Shown: positions 27,572 through 36,760, counted from the first letter of the stretch. The stretch is DNA of 64,000 bases from Poriferisphaera corsica (GCF_007747445.1 NZ_CP036425.1:1906175-1970174), one strand, 5' to 3'. Notes: generated from the letters alone by a model not told the origin. Numbers and translations: made by a program.

Positions 27572-27907
27572 TTACCCGTTACAGGGTGGCGAATAAGCCG
27601 CCACTAAATCCGCAGCAATCTTTTTGCGATCCTCATGATTGCTTTTCCGGTAAACACAAATCATGTTCGCCTTTAGCTTCCGCAATTTGTCTCGCTTGGG
27701 ATGATCCGGAAAGATGCTTTGAATATCACCGGTTTCACCGATTAGCAAACTTTGATGGATATTCTTTTTAAGCTTATTTTTATGACGATTACTCACAAAA
27801 TACACTCCCGCAATCCCATCATCCCAAAGCATATCAAACGGGTAGACATCAAACGGATACGCCACTCCCGATTTGCCCGTAAATTTTACAGTCGAAATAC
27901 GTGACAT
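27572..27907 (-). CDS. GIY-YIG-like small hypothetical protein
   Basis: 111 residues. It reads like a short GIY-YIG-type fold: AGVYFVSNR as first strand, SLLIGETGDI as the second (the YIG position is LIG), and a conserved end DLVAAYSPPCNG. Related small stand-alone proteins in other bacteria are known only as hypotheticals. Catalytic residues of true GIY-YIG nucleases (second-helix Arg, late Glu) cannot be assigned with confidence. GAGGTGA precedes ATG 27907. It stands alone, 320 bases from ribE's end. Confidence 0.65.
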   Translation of the reverse strand: MSRISTVKFTGKSGVAYPFDVYPFDMLWDDGIAGVYFVSNRHKNKLKKNIHQSLLIGETGDIQSIFPDHPKRDKLRKLKANMICVYRKSNHEDRKKIAADLVAAYSPPCNG

Positions 27908-28044
27908 CGCATCACCTCAGAAAGGGATTATCAAACAGCTTAGGAACCAAAATCAAACACACCAATATTCTCATCTCAAATCATCCCAGCAGCAAGATAT
28001 TTTTCGTCCAATTCATACCCATTAAACGTTTGTCACATCCTTGC

Positions 28045-28082
28045 CAAAAAACAAGGCTCGCTTCCAGAAAGGAAACGAGCCT
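28045..28082 (-). terminator. Intrinsic terminator of ribE
   Basis: AGGCTCG...CGAGCCT stem, extended inward by TTCC/GGAA across one mismatch, with a T-rich tail on the minus strand (TTGTTTTTTGG). Confidence 0.85.
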
Positions 28083-28110
28083 ACATGATTGATTCAGTAA
28101 AAAAAGCGTT

Positions 28111-28788
28111 CTACGCGGTAAAACCACCTGCATTTTTCAGCATGTCAAGTGTAACACCGCCTGCTTTGCCTTGGCCTTTCGCAGCCAAATTCAGATTATG
28201 GACAACTGTCTTGCTGATGATATCTGCCTCGAGGTTCAGCCGATCCCCGATTTTAGCTGCGCCCAGCGTCGTCACGGTTAACGTCTCAGGAATTAAGGCC
28301 ACCTCAAATGTCATCGTATCCAGACAGACACTCGCGATCGTCAAGCTGATTCCATCTAGTGCAATCGATCCCTTATAAACCACATAAGGCATCAATGCCT
28401 CAGTCGGTTTCACCCGCACTCTCACCTCTTCTTCACTCATTTGGATATCAACAATCTCGCCCACCTCATCAACATGCCCCTGCATAAAGTGTCCACCTAA
28501 TGGCTGATTAGGGAACACCGCAGGCTCCATATTGATCTCATCCCCAGCTCTCAAATCGCCCAGCTTTGTCTTGTCCAGCGTTTCCGCGATCACATCAAAG
28601 CTCAACGTTGTTTCCGTTTGGCCGATGACAGTCAAACACACCCCGCTACAGCAGATCGACTCCCCCTGCCCCGGCTCATATCCATTCGCCGGTTTCCAAG
28701 TACTTCGATCAACAACCAATCGCTTACCCATTGCAATATCCTGCAATTCAGCGATACGACCTTTAGCTTGTACGATGCCTGTAAACAT
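28111..28788 (-). CDS. ribE: Riboflavin synthase, alpha chain
   Basis: Joins two molecules of 6,7-dimethyl-8-ribityllumazine to give riboflavin. 225 residues made of two lumazine-binding repeats: MFTGIVQAKGRI at the start and GHFMQGHVDEVGEI at the second, each followed by the family pattern (SICCSGVCLTV in the first, GSIALDGISLTI in the second). No other rib gene is adjacent, so it is a stand-alone gene here. Length and both repeats are normal. Confidence 0.97.
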   Translation of the reverse strand: MFTGIVQAKGRIAELQDIAMGKRLVVDRSTWKPANGYEPGQGESICCSGVCLTVIGQTETTLSFDVIAETLDKTKLGDLRAGDEINMEPAVFPNQPLGGHFMQGHVDEVGEIVDIQMSEEEVRVRVKPTEALMPYVVYKGSIALDGISLTIASVCLDTMTFEVALIPETLTVTTLGAAKIGDRLNLEADIISKTVVHNLNLAAKGQGKAGGVTLDMLKNAGGFTA

Positions 28789-28838
28789 GCCCCCATTCTA
28801 CTCCCCACCCTCGGACAAGTAAAAACATGTACGTTTAG

Positions 28839-30035
28839 TCAAGCTTCCACCATCACGCGTTCTCCAAGCACAACACGCTGCCATGTCTCACGAAAAGCTT
28901 GCTCAGAGTTCAACTCGCTAAGCCTTCTTGCCCCCGCTTCATCCACCACAACGTCATAGCTCAAGACTTTCTCAATACCCCGTGAGAACTGTTCTGGATC
29001 CATCACATCACAACGAATTCCCAGACCATATTCTTCAATTGCCCACCCGATCCAATGCCGATCCGTACCCAAGACCAACTTCCCCGCCTGAGCCGCGCGA
29101 AGCACGAGACTCGCCGACCCCACATGATCCGGATACGGGACACACACCACATCGACCGCATTAAAAAACGCTCGAAATTCTTCATCGCTCAGATACCGAT
29201 TCAAACAAATGACACGCTCACGTAGCGCTTCATTTTTTTCTGAGAGATGCTTAATCACGTTCTCTCGATGCTTCCCTGCCAGCAACAGCTTCGTCCCATG
29301 ATTATCAGCACACGTTTTTTCAAACGCATCAATAAGTCGTGGCACACCTTTTCTTGCATCGATCAACCCCGCAATACCAAGCAATGCCCCCCTTTCCTCA
29401 CCAATTCCCAGCCTTTCTCTCGCCTCAGCCCGTTCCATTCTTTCATCCATCGGCACAGGATCGGCTGTTCCCACAACACGCCTTGCTAACATTGGCTCAT
29501 GCTTCTCTAGATACTTCACCACCAATGGATCGATCGAAAAAATCGTATCCCAAGGCGACGCCTTCGTTAATTTTATACTCAACCAATTACGTAACCGCTC
29601 TTTGATACCCTTTAAATCATACGCGTACCGTGGACTCAGAATTACCGCGTGAGAACGCATCTTTCGCTCGCTCCAATCTAACCGTCTAATCAAACGCTGC
29701 ATGCCAAGATACTGTGTGATACCATTTCCATATGACACGATCAGTTCATCAGGCTTGTACTGATCAACCAACGTCATGATCCAATCACCACTCATCCGCC
29801 GCCAAAGTTTACTGTAAGGCAACACCTTCCGATCACTCGCAAACTCATCAACCAATTCGAATGAATCGCTCAAGTCTGCTAAATACGTCTCATACTCAGC
29901 CCGCTCTCGCACATCCTCGGCGGTTGCGAAAACAACATCCACGTGCTCACCACGCAATGCTTCAATAATGAGCCGAACATAATTTAAATGATGACCATCA
30001 ACGATCGTATCGACGATAAGAATTCTCAGACTCAC
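28839..30035 (-). CDS. GT-B glycosyltransferase (family 4-like)
   Basis: 398 residues. The N-terminal Rossmann half opens with LRILIVDTIVDGHHLNYV, and the C-terminal half carries GIAGLIDARKGVPRLIDAF, then LLLAGK, CLNRYLSDEEFRAFFNAVDVVCVPY and VGSASLVLRAAQAGK, the typical nucleotide-sugar-binding region of group 1 transferases. It probably transfers a sugar in cell-surface glycan synthesis, but donor and acceptor are unknown. GTG start at 30035 with GAGGG only a few bases upstream. It lies 50 bases upstream of ribE on the same strand; the pairing looks incidental. Confidence 0.82.
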   Translation of the reverse strand: MSLRILIVDTIVDGHHLNYVRLIIEALRGEHVDVVFATAEDVRERAEYETYLADLSDSFELVDEFASDRKVLPYSKLWRRMSGDWIMTLVDQYKPDELIVSYGNGITQYLGMQRLIRRLDWSERKMRSHAVILSPRYAYDLKGIKERLRNWLSIKLTKASPWDTIFSIDPLVVKYLEKHEPMLARRVVGTADPVPMDERMERAEARERLGIGEERGALLGIAGLIDARKGVPRLIDAFEKTCADNHGTKLLLAGKHRENVIKHLSEKNEALRERVICLNRYLSDEEFRAFFNAVDVVCVPYPDHVGSASLVLRAAQAGKLVLGTDRHWIGWAIEEYGLGIRCDVMDPEQFSRGIEKVLSYDVVVDEAGARRLSELNSEQAFRETWQRVVLGERVMVEA

Positions 30036-30223
30036 TTGCCCTCAATTCATATATTTGCACATGGTGAACGAACCCGTTAGTGACTTTTTACGACTGGTAC
30101 GCATTCTCATCGCCTGCCTACTCGACCGCAACCTGCTAAGCTGAAATATCTTCAATAACTTGCGATCACCCATCTACGTAATGACTCAGCAAACCTAAGA
30201 ACACCGCCACCATATATGTGCGC

Positions 30224-30367
30224 ACAAACGCGCGTTTGTTCGATTTTTACCGACCTTTTTTCGTTATTTTTTCGCTTTTTTGACCCTTGTTTGATAAAAA
30301 CTGTCCGTTTATGTCCGATTTTCGCCCTATTTTGACCCCGAAAAACGGGTTTTGCGCCAAACGCGCG
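30224..30367. other. Phased T-tracts and CAAACGCGCG repeats upstream of aspS
   Basis: A perfect 16-bp palindrome ACAAACGCGCGTTTGT lies at 30224-30239 and its core CAAACGCGCG recurs at 30358-30367. Between them T-tracts of 5-6 bases start at 30244, 30256, 30267 and 30276, spaced 12, 11 and 9 bases, which predicts curved DNA. The gap 30036-30648 (613 bases) shows no gene I can support. Confidence 0.5.
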
Positions 30368-30648
30368 CACAAAACCGCCGTGAAATCACATTCTGCTGCT
30401 TATTTCTTAGGCAAAATTCAGAAATACCTGATCCAAAAACAATCTGAAATCTCGCCGAATAGCACCCAGTCTGCGTGTCATTTGTGTTATCACAGCATCC
30501 CTACCGACCACCAAGAAAAGCCCGTCAAATGGAGCAATAATCCCCCTTGTGGTATCATTCACGCCCTCCCATTTGTGACCACATACAATCACTCACTCGT
30601 GGGAACACAACAGGTTTTATTAACCCTCAAACAGTGATCGAAATCATC

Positions 30649-32442
30649 ATGAAAAAGAGAACTCACAGTTGCGGCGATTTACGCAAAGACCATGCAGGAC
30701 AAACAGTTACGCTCGCAGGTTGGGTTAATAATTACCGCGACCACGGCGGTGTCATCTTCATCGACCTCCGTGACCGTGACGGCATCACCCAGTTCGTCTT
30801 CCACCCCGAAACCAAAGCCGCCCACGAACTCGCCGCAAAACTCCGTCTCGAAGACGTGGCGCAGATCACCGGCGAAGTTCTCGAACGCGGCCTGGATGAC
30901 AAGGGTAAATCACTTAAAAACGACAAACTCGCCACCGGCGACATTGAGGTCTCAGCCACTGATCTTGAAATCCTCAACAAAGCTGAAACCCCACCATTCG
31001 TCCCGAATGACGCTCATAAAGTTAGTGAAGAAAAGCGTTTACAGTACCGCTTTATTGACCTGCGTCAGCCGCGCATGCAAGAGATCCTCAAGACTCGTCA
31101 CCGCGTCACCAAAATCATGCGTGATCACTTTGACGAAAACGGTTTCTACGAGATCGAAACCCCATTCCTCTGCAAATCCACCCCTGAAGGTGCACGTGAC
31201 TTCCTCGTCCCGTCCCGCTTACAAGCTGGCAGCTTCTACGCATTACCTCAGTCGCCACAACTCTTTAAGCAGATTCTCATGGTCTCCGGCATGGAAAAAT
31301 ACTTCCAGATCGTCCGCTGCTTCCGTGATGAAGACCCGCGTGCTGATCGCCAAGCTGAATTCACCCAGCTCGACGTCGAGATGTCTTTCGTTGAAGTCGA
31401 GGACATCATCTCCACAAACGAATCACTCATGCGAAAGATCTGGAAGCAAATCCTTGATCTTGAGATTCCTGAGATCCCACGCATGGCCTACGACGATGCG
31501 ATCAACAACTTCGGCTCCGACCGACCTGACCTTCGCTTTGATATGCAACTCGTTGACGTGACTGAACTTGCATCCAAGACAGATTTTAAGGTTTTCACAG
31601 GTGCAATCGCCAAGGGCGGCATCGTTAAAGCCATCCGCGTTCCTGGCGGTGCCAGCCTCACACGTAAACAAACCGATGCACTCGCTGAATGGGTCAAAGA
31701 CTTCGGTGCAGGTGGTTTGCCCATCACCAAGGTCGTTGATGGCAATGTTTCGACAGGCATCGCGAAATTCATCGAACCTATTAGCAGTGAACTGGTTGCA
31801 GCCATGGGCGCTGAAGACGGCGACCTCATCTGCTTCGGCGTCGACGTCAAGTCAGCAATCGTACACCGCGTCCTCGGCGAACTCCGCGTTAAACTTGCTC
31901 ACGACCTTGGCCTCATCAAAGAAGATGATTGGAAATGGGTTTGGATCGTTGATTTCCCATTGGTTGAATATCGCGAAGAGGAAGGCCGCTTCTTTAGCAC
32001 GCACCATCCGTTTACCGCACCTAACGATGAAGATATCGATAAACTTGAAACCGACCCGGGCGCGATCAAGAGCAAGGCATATGACCTGGTTCTCAATGGT
32101 TCTGAACTCGGCGGCGGATCGATTCGTGTGCATGACATGAACATGCAGAAACGCGTCTTTAAGATGCTGGGTATTGATGAAGCTGAAGCTGAAGAGAAGT
32201 TCGGCTTCCTGTTGAATGCTTTGAAGTTCGGTGCTCCGCCACATGGTGGTATTGCGTTTGGTTTGGATCGTATTGTGATGCACCTTTGCGGTACGACGAA
32301 TATTCGCGACGTGATTGCGTTCCCGAAAACGCAGAACGGTGCAGACTTGATGCTTGATGCACCATCGCCGGTGGATGAAGCGCAGCTCAAAGAGCTTTCG
32401 ATCCGTCAGAATCTGACGAATGAGAAGATTGTTAAAGCGTAA
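30649..32442 (+). CDS. aspS: Aspartyl-tRNA synthetase
   Basis: Class II synthetase, 597 residues, the bacterial type with the inserted GAD domain. N-terminal anticodon-binding OB fold (LAGWVNNYRDHGGVIFIDLR), motif 2 FRDEDPRADRQAEFTQ and motif 3 GGIAFGLDR are all present. I take ATG 30649 (MKKRTHSCGDLR), which fits the family start; the frame is open 102 bases further upstream. The last about 300 bases are G/T-rich in contrast to the C-rich first 1500 (see finding). It may be Asp-specific or also charge Asn tRNA; not decided here. Confidence 0.97.
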   Translation: MKKRTHSCGDLRKDHAGQTVTLAGWVNNYRDHGGVIFIDLRDRDGITQFVFHPETKAAHELAAKLRLEDVAQITGEVLERGLDDKGKSLKNDKLATGDIEVSATDLEILNKAETPPFVPNDAHKVSEEKRLQYRFIDLRQPRMQEILKTRHRVTKIMRDHFDENGFYEIETPFLCKSTPEGARDFLVPSRLQAGSFYALPQSPQLFKQILMVSGMEKYFQIVRCFRDEDPRADRQAEFTQLDVEMSFVEVEDIISTNESLMRKIWKQILDLEIPEIPRMAYDDAINNFGSDRPDLRFDMQLVDVTELASKTDFKVFTGAIAKGGIVKAIRVPGGASLTRKQTDALAEWVKDFGAGGLPITKVVDGNVSTGIAKFIEPISSELVAAMGAEDGDLICFGVDVKSAIVHRVLGELRVKLAHDLGLIKEDDWKWVWIVDFPLVEYREEEGRFFSTHHPFTAPNDEDIDKLETDPGAIKSKAYDLVLNGSELGGGSIRVHDMNMQKRVFKMLGIDEAEAEEKFGFLLNALKFGAPPHGGIAFGLDRIVMHLCGTTNIRDVIAFPKTQNGADLMLDAPSPVDEAQLKELSIRQNLTNEKIVKA

Positions 32443-32465
32443 TTGATTGCTTTAGACTTGAATTT

Positions 32466-32497
32466 AAAAACACCCGGTATTAGCTGGGTGTTTTTTT
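32466..32497 (+). terminator. Intrinsic terminator of aspS
   Basis: AAAACACCC / GGGTGTTTT stem with an internal loop and a run of T, 24 bases after the stop codon. Confidence 0.9.
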
Positions 32498-32534
32498 ATA
32501 CACGTGTGAGTCGGGGGGCTTGGCCATTGCACAA

Positions 32535-32569
32535 GTGCTGAAATGCACAAAAGATGCGTGCTGAAATGC
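32535..32569 (+). repeat. Two direct repeats of GTGCTGAAATGC
   Basis: Identical 12-mers at 32535-32546 and 32558-32569, offset by 23 bases, in the gap between aspS and asnB. The gap 32498-32754 otherwise shows no gene. Confidence 0.6.
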
Positions 32570-32754
32570 GCGATTAATTGTATGATATTTATTCGTGATG
32601 AGAGTTTATACTGCGTTTAAGTGCGTTTCATATGAGATGTATTACGTTGACCAGAAGGTCATTACATCCATCTTGAATTCGAGTTGTGATTTGTGATCGA
32701 TTCGAATGAGTCCGCTCAAAGCGTGGTTCGTAGATACATTCGGGAGTGAAGGTT

Positions 32755-34701
32755 ATGTGCGGTATTGCTGGTGTCGTGAGACGTGATCGTGGTGCGGTGG
32801 GTCGTGAGCTATTGGAGCGGCTGCTGTCCAAGATTTCGATGCGTGGGCGTGATGGTGCGGCGGGTTGGATGAATCACGAACAGCAGGTGGGTTTGGTGCA
32901 TGCGAGGCATAGTGTGATTGACTTGCCGGGTGGTGGTCAGCCTATGACCGCGGAGCTTGATGCGAAGTTTGGCCAATTGTCGGTGGTGTTTAATGGTGAG
33001 ATTTATAATCACCGGGCGTTGCGAAAAGAGTTAGAGGGGATTGGGCATAAATTCACATCGGATCATAGCGATACTGAGGTGCTGTTGCATGGGTATCGTG
33101 AGTGGGGCGGGAAGATGATGGAGAAGTTGGAGGGGATGTTTGCGTTTGGGATTTGGGATCAATCGAATCGGTCGTTGTTCTTAGCGCGAGATAGATCGGG
33201 GAAGAAGCCGCTGTTCTATTGGCGGAGCGATAAGGGGATTGTGTTTGGTAGCACGGTGAGTGTGGTGTTGGCGGGGATGAAGTCAATGAGCGCGATGAAT
33301 GTGGAGGTGGATGGCGAGGCGATGCTGCAGTACTTGCGTTTTGGTTATACGGGCGGGCGCAGTTTGGTGAAGGGGATAGAGGAGTTGGAGCCGGGCTGCT
33401 GGGCGCTTGCGGGGAATGATGGTCAGTTATGGAGTGAGCGGTATTGGGAGTGGCCGGGGGTTACGGGGATGGTTCGGGTGGCGGATAAGTATGATGACGA
33501 TACGGCAGAGTTGATTGCACGTTCGCATTTGACGCTGAAGCAAGCGGTTGCGAAGCGGCTTGAAGCGGATGTGTCGCTAGGGTGTTTTTTGAGTAGTGGT
33601 ATTGATTCGTCGGTGGTAGCAGCGCTTGCGCAGGAAGCAATGTATGAGCGTGGTTTGGGTAAGTTAAAGACGTTTTGCGTGGAGATGCCTGAGAAGAGTT
33701 ATGACGAATCGAGGGCGTCGAAGATTATCGCGAAGCATTTGGGGACGGAGCATGTGACGTTGCGTACGCCGGTGGGCGATGCGTTTAGTGACTTGGAATA
33801 TCTGATGAATAGCTGTGGGGAGCCGACGGCGGACAGTTCGATCTTGCCGACGTATTGGTTGTGCAAAGCAGCGCGTGAACATGTGAAGGTGGCGCTCTCG
33901 GGTGATGGTGGGGATGAGCTGTTTTGTGGTTATGATCGCTATCAGGCGCTTAGAATGATGGGCAAGCATGGTTGGTGGCTGAAGGGTATGCCGAGCGGGA
34001 TGTTTAAGGGAACGGATGCGAAAAATAGGCGTGTACGGATGGGGCGATTGGTTGATGCGGCTAAGGCGAAAGGCGGGGTTGGCCAGAAGTATCGACGGAT
34101 GGTGGAGATTTTTGATGATGAATTGATTGGTGAAGTTGGTGGGCAGAAAGCAAAGGACGCGCTGCTTGCAGAGGACGGGTTTGTGATGGACGGCTGGGCG
34201 GAGATTGAGGCGGGGATGAAGTTGGGAGGCGGAAATGGGGATGTGATGAATACTGCGATGCGATGGGATTTTAGCCATTACCTTGTGAATGACATTTTAA
34301 GGAAGGTTGATCGGGCGAGTATGGGCGTTCCTCTGGAGGTGCGCTGCCCGATATTGGATCAGGATGTGTGTGAATTGGCAATGCGAATGAAGGGTAAGAA
34401 GTTGATGGTGGATGGGATGCAGAAGGGTGTATTGAGAAGGATTGCGGGGATGTACTTGCCGAAGGATCTGACGCAACGAGAAAAAATGGGGTTTGCTGTG
34501 CCGATTGGGAGATGGTTCCAGTGGGAGCTTCGGGATGAGCTGCGTGATCGATTGTTGGATGGGAATCTTGAGGCCATGGGCTTTGAGATGGAAGCTGTGA
34601 GGCGGCTGATGAACGAGCATCAGGTGGGTGAGAAGGATCACACGCATCGGTTGTTTGGTCTGCTGCAGCTGTCGATCTGGTGGAAGTGGCTCAATGGGTG
34701 A
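32755..34701 (+). CDS. asnB: Asparagine synthetase (glutamine-hydrolysing)
   Basis: 648 residues. ATG 32755 is the right start because the protein must begin Met-Cys-Gly, exposing the Cys nucleophile of the class II glutamine amidotransferase domain (MCGIAGVVR). GGGAG and GAAGG lie just upstream; three upstream codons in frame are rejected. The first 220 residues form the glutaminase domain, the rest the ATP-pyrophosphatase synthetase domain, with SSGIDSSVVAAL as PP loop and LSGDGGDELFCGYDR. Enzymes of this type make Asn from Asp, or modify surface sugars in polysaccharide clusters. Strongly G-rich on the coding strand. Confidence 0.93.
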   Translation: MCGIAGVVRRDRGAVGRELLERLLSKISMRGRDGAAGWMNHEQQVGLVHARHSVIDLPGGGQPMTAELDAKFGQLSVVFNGEIYNHRALRKELEGIGHKFTSDHSDTEVLLHGYREWGGKMMEKLEGMFAFGIWDQSNRSLFLARDRSGKKPLFYWRSDKGIVFGSTVSVVLAGMKSMSAMNVEVDGEAMLQYLRFGYTGGRSLVKGIEELEPGCWALAGNDGQLWSERYWEWPGVTGMVRVADKYDDDTAELIARSHLTLKQAVAKRLEADVSLGCFLSSGIDSSVVAALAQEAMYERGLGKLKTFCVEMPEKSYDESRASKIIAKHLGTEHVTLRTPVGDAFSDLEYLMNSCGEPTADSSILPTYWLCKAAREHVKVALSGDGGDELFCGYDRYQALRMMGKHGWWLKGMPSGMFKGTDAKNRRVRMGRLVDAAKAKGGVGQKYRRMVEIFDDELIGEVGGQKAKDALLAEDGFVMDGWAEIEAGMKLGGGNGDVMNTAMRWDFSHYLVNDILRKVDRASMGVPLEVRCPILDQDVCELAMRMKGKKLMVDGMQKGVLRRIAGMYLPKDLTQREKMGFAVPIGRWFQWELRDELRDRLLDGNLEAMGFEMEAVRRLMNEHQVGEKDHTHRLFGLLQLSIWWKWLNG

Positions 34702-34846
34702 TGTTGATGGTGGTTGTGGTGATAGAGAGGGGGTATGGAGGACGTGACAGATGTGACGAGGCAGGATTATATAGGTATTTAGGGGTGGATCGGTTAAGAT
34801 GGGGGGCTGTAAGCAGATAATAATGATCGCGCATTGGAGCGAAACG

Positions 34847-35752
34847 ATGAACAAGTTGATGAAGCGGATTGTGATGTTGGCGGTGGTGGGGATGATGGCC
34901 GCGGGAGGGATTGTTGGTCAGGTTCAAGCTGAGGAACTGAGGGTGGCGACATACAACGTTGAGAACATGTTTGATGTGTTCAATGATCCGTATACGCAGG
35001 ATGAGGGAACGGATGTGAAATTCCGTGAAGAGCTTGAGCAGATTGCGGAGACGCTTCGGGTGATGAATGCGGATGTGGTGGTGTTCAGTGAAGTTGAAAA
35101 TGAGTTTGTTCTCAAGGCGCTGGTGAAGGAATTTTTGCCTGACATGGGTTATGACTATGTTTCGGCGATGCGTGCGAATGATGGTCGTGGGATTCGAAAC
35201 GGGGTGATTAGCCTCAAGCCGATTGTGAAGGCAACGAGCTATAAATGGCGGACGTTTACGTTGCCGGGGTATGATAAGGTGTATCGATTTAGCCGTGATT
35301 TGATGCACGTGACAATCCAGGCAACGGATGAAAAAGTGGTGGAAGTATTTGGTGTACACCTGAAGAGTAAGCGTGATAGCTCGGGCGATCCGAAGTCGGC
35401 TAAGCGCCGATTAGCTGAGGCGCTTGAAGCGAAGAAAATTATTGATGGGGTGATGAATCAATCAAGCGATTCTTGGGTCGTGATGGCGGGGGATTTTAAT
35501 GACACGCTTGATAGCGCGGTGATGAAATCGCTTCTGAAGGATGGTAAGCTCAAGGATATGCACGAAGGGATGGGCAAAGAGGAGCGCGTGACGTATCTGC
35601 ATGGGCCGTACCGCAGTACGATTGATTTTGTGTTGGCGAGTGATGCGCTTGCAAAGCGGAAGGTTAAAGGTTCAGAGCTGGTGTTGCATGACGAAGAGCT
35701 GAATAAAGCTTCTGATCACGCACCGGTGGCGGTGAGTTTTGATCTTGATTGA
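34847..35752 (+). CDS. Secreted endonuclease/exonuclease/phosphatase (EEP) fold protein
   Basis: 301 residues from ATG 34847 (GGAG shortly upstream; an earlier in-frame start at 34799 is less likely). A signal peptide ends at QVQAEE. The EEP metal-dependent hydrolase motifs are visible: ATYNVENMFD, VFSEVENE with the metal-binding Glu, AGDFNDTLD with the Asp-Asn pair, and SDHAPVAV with the catalytic His. It may be an extracellular nuclease or phosphodiesterase. It lies 145 bases after asnB on the same strand and 140 bases before the deacetylase-like gene; a terminator separates it from the latter. Confidence 0.88.
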   Translation: MNKLMKRIVMLAVVGMMAAGGIVGQVQAEELRVATYNVENMFDVFNDPYTQDEGTDVKFREELEQIAETLRVMNADVVVFSEVENEFVLKALVKEFLPDMGYDYVSAMRANDGRGIRNGVISLKPIVKATSYKWRTFTLPGYDKVYRFSRDLMHVTIQATDEKVVEVFGVHLKSKRDSSGDPKSAKRRLAEALEAKKIIDGVMNQSSDSWVVMAGDFNDTLDSAVMKSLLKDGKLKDMHEGMGKEERVTYLHGPYRSTIDFVLASDALAKRKVKGSELVLHDEELNKASDHAPVAVSFDLD

Positions 35753-35772
35753 TTGACCGGAACATAAGCAAT

Positions 35773-35803
35773 AAGACGCGCACTTCGGTGGGCGTCTTTT
35801 TTT
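35773..35803 (+). terminator. Intrinsic terminator after the EEP-fold gene
   Basis: AAGACGC ... GCGTCTT stem with an inner CAC-TTCG-GTG helix and a run of seven T. Confidence 0.85.
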
Positions 35804-35892
35804 ATTGATAGTGCAAAACGCCTGGAATTTGATAAAATACAATAAAGATTCATTGGTTGAATTAATGTAGGTTCTGTCATGAGGTTGAATTG

Positions 35893-36732
35893 ATGAAACG
35901 AAGATTGATGTTGATGCTGGCAGGAGCGTTGGTGGTGGGAGGGTGTTGCGCGAATATGTCTAATCATGAAATAGTTAAAGAGGAACAACAGGCGATGCAA
36001 GAAGCGCATAAGGCAAAGTTGACGTATTTTGAGGGCGCGGTTGTGAGGGGACCTAAGGATGAGAAGGTGATGTCGTTTGTGTTTACGGGTGGGAGTTTTG
36101 GTGAGGGGATGCCTTACATACTTGAGACGCTGAAGAAGCATGGGATCAAGGGCGCTTTTTTCTTTACGGGTGATTTTTTGGAGAATGAATCGTTTAAGCC
36201 TTACGTGAAAGAGGCGTATGAGGCAGGGCATTATGTTGGGCCGCATAGCTATGGGCATCCACTGTATTGTGATTGGGGTGATCGTAGTAAGACGTTGATT
36301 AGCCGGGCTGATTTTGAGGCAGATTTTGAGAAGAATTTGAGATTGATTGAGGATGAGTATGGGATTGGACGCGGGGAGTTGAAGTGGTGGATTCCGCCGT
36401 ATGAGCATTACAACACAGAGGTGGCGGGTTGGGCAACGGCGTTGGGATATCCTATGTTTAATCTGACGAACGGGACGTTGACGCATGCGGATTATACGGA
36501 GGCAACGGCAAAGAACTATCGCGATTCAGAAACGATTTGGAATAGTGTTTTTGAATATGAAGCTAAACATGAAGATGGATTGAATGGTTGGGTCATGTTG
36601 ATTCATGCGGGGGCAGGTGATGGGAGGCCGGATAAATTTTTCTTGAAGTTTGACGCTCTAATCAATGAGTTGAAGACTCGAGGGTATTCGTTCGTACGAG
36701 CGGATGAACTTATTGAGGGGACTTATAAGTAG
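35893..36732 (+). CDS. Polysaccharide deacetylase-like (NodB-fold) lipoprotein with altered first motif
   Basis: 279 residues from ATG 35893, with GAGG 8 bases upstream (a TTG one codon earlier is rejected). A lipobox (GGCC at about 18-21) makes it a lipoprotein. The NodB fold shows IKGAFFFTGDFLE, the metal-binding His pair in GPHSYGHP, an IPPYEHYN segment and the C-terminal VMLIHAGAG. The usual TFDDG motif, which supplies the catalytic base and one metal ligand, reads VFTGGS, so canonical chemistry is doubtful. A related subgroup with the same replacement is familiar from Bacteroidetes. A strong terminator follows. Confidence 0.82.
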   Translation: MKRRLMLMLAGALVVGGCCANMSNHEIVKEEQQAMQEAHKAKLTYFEGAVVRGPKDEKVMSFVFTGGSFGEGMPYILETLKKHGIKGAFFFTGDFLENESFKPYVKEAYEAGHYVGPHSYGHPLYCDWGDRSKTLISRADFEADFEKNLRLIEDEYGIGRGELKWWIPPYEHYNTEVAGWATALGYPMFNLTNGTLTHADYTEATAKNYRDSETIWNSVFEYEAKHEDGLNGWVMLIHAGAGDGRPDKFFLKFDALINELKTRGYSFVRADELIEGTYK

Positions 36733-36760
36733 CGATTATTGATGTTGGAATGAATATTGA

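Noticed and set aside
30152-30370. 72-codon minus-strand frame before aspS
   Set aside because: Basic low-complexity product over the phased T-tract region, no ribosome-binding site and no known pattern.
30287-30637. 116-codon + strand frame ending just before aspS
   Set aside because: Overlaps the curved-DNA region, has no ribosome-binding site and its product resembles no protein type.
32495-32760. Replication origin between aspS and asnB
   Set aside because: Only one near-match to a DnaA box, no dnaA nearby, and the skew reverses again within 26 kb, so an origin is not supported without whole-genome skew.
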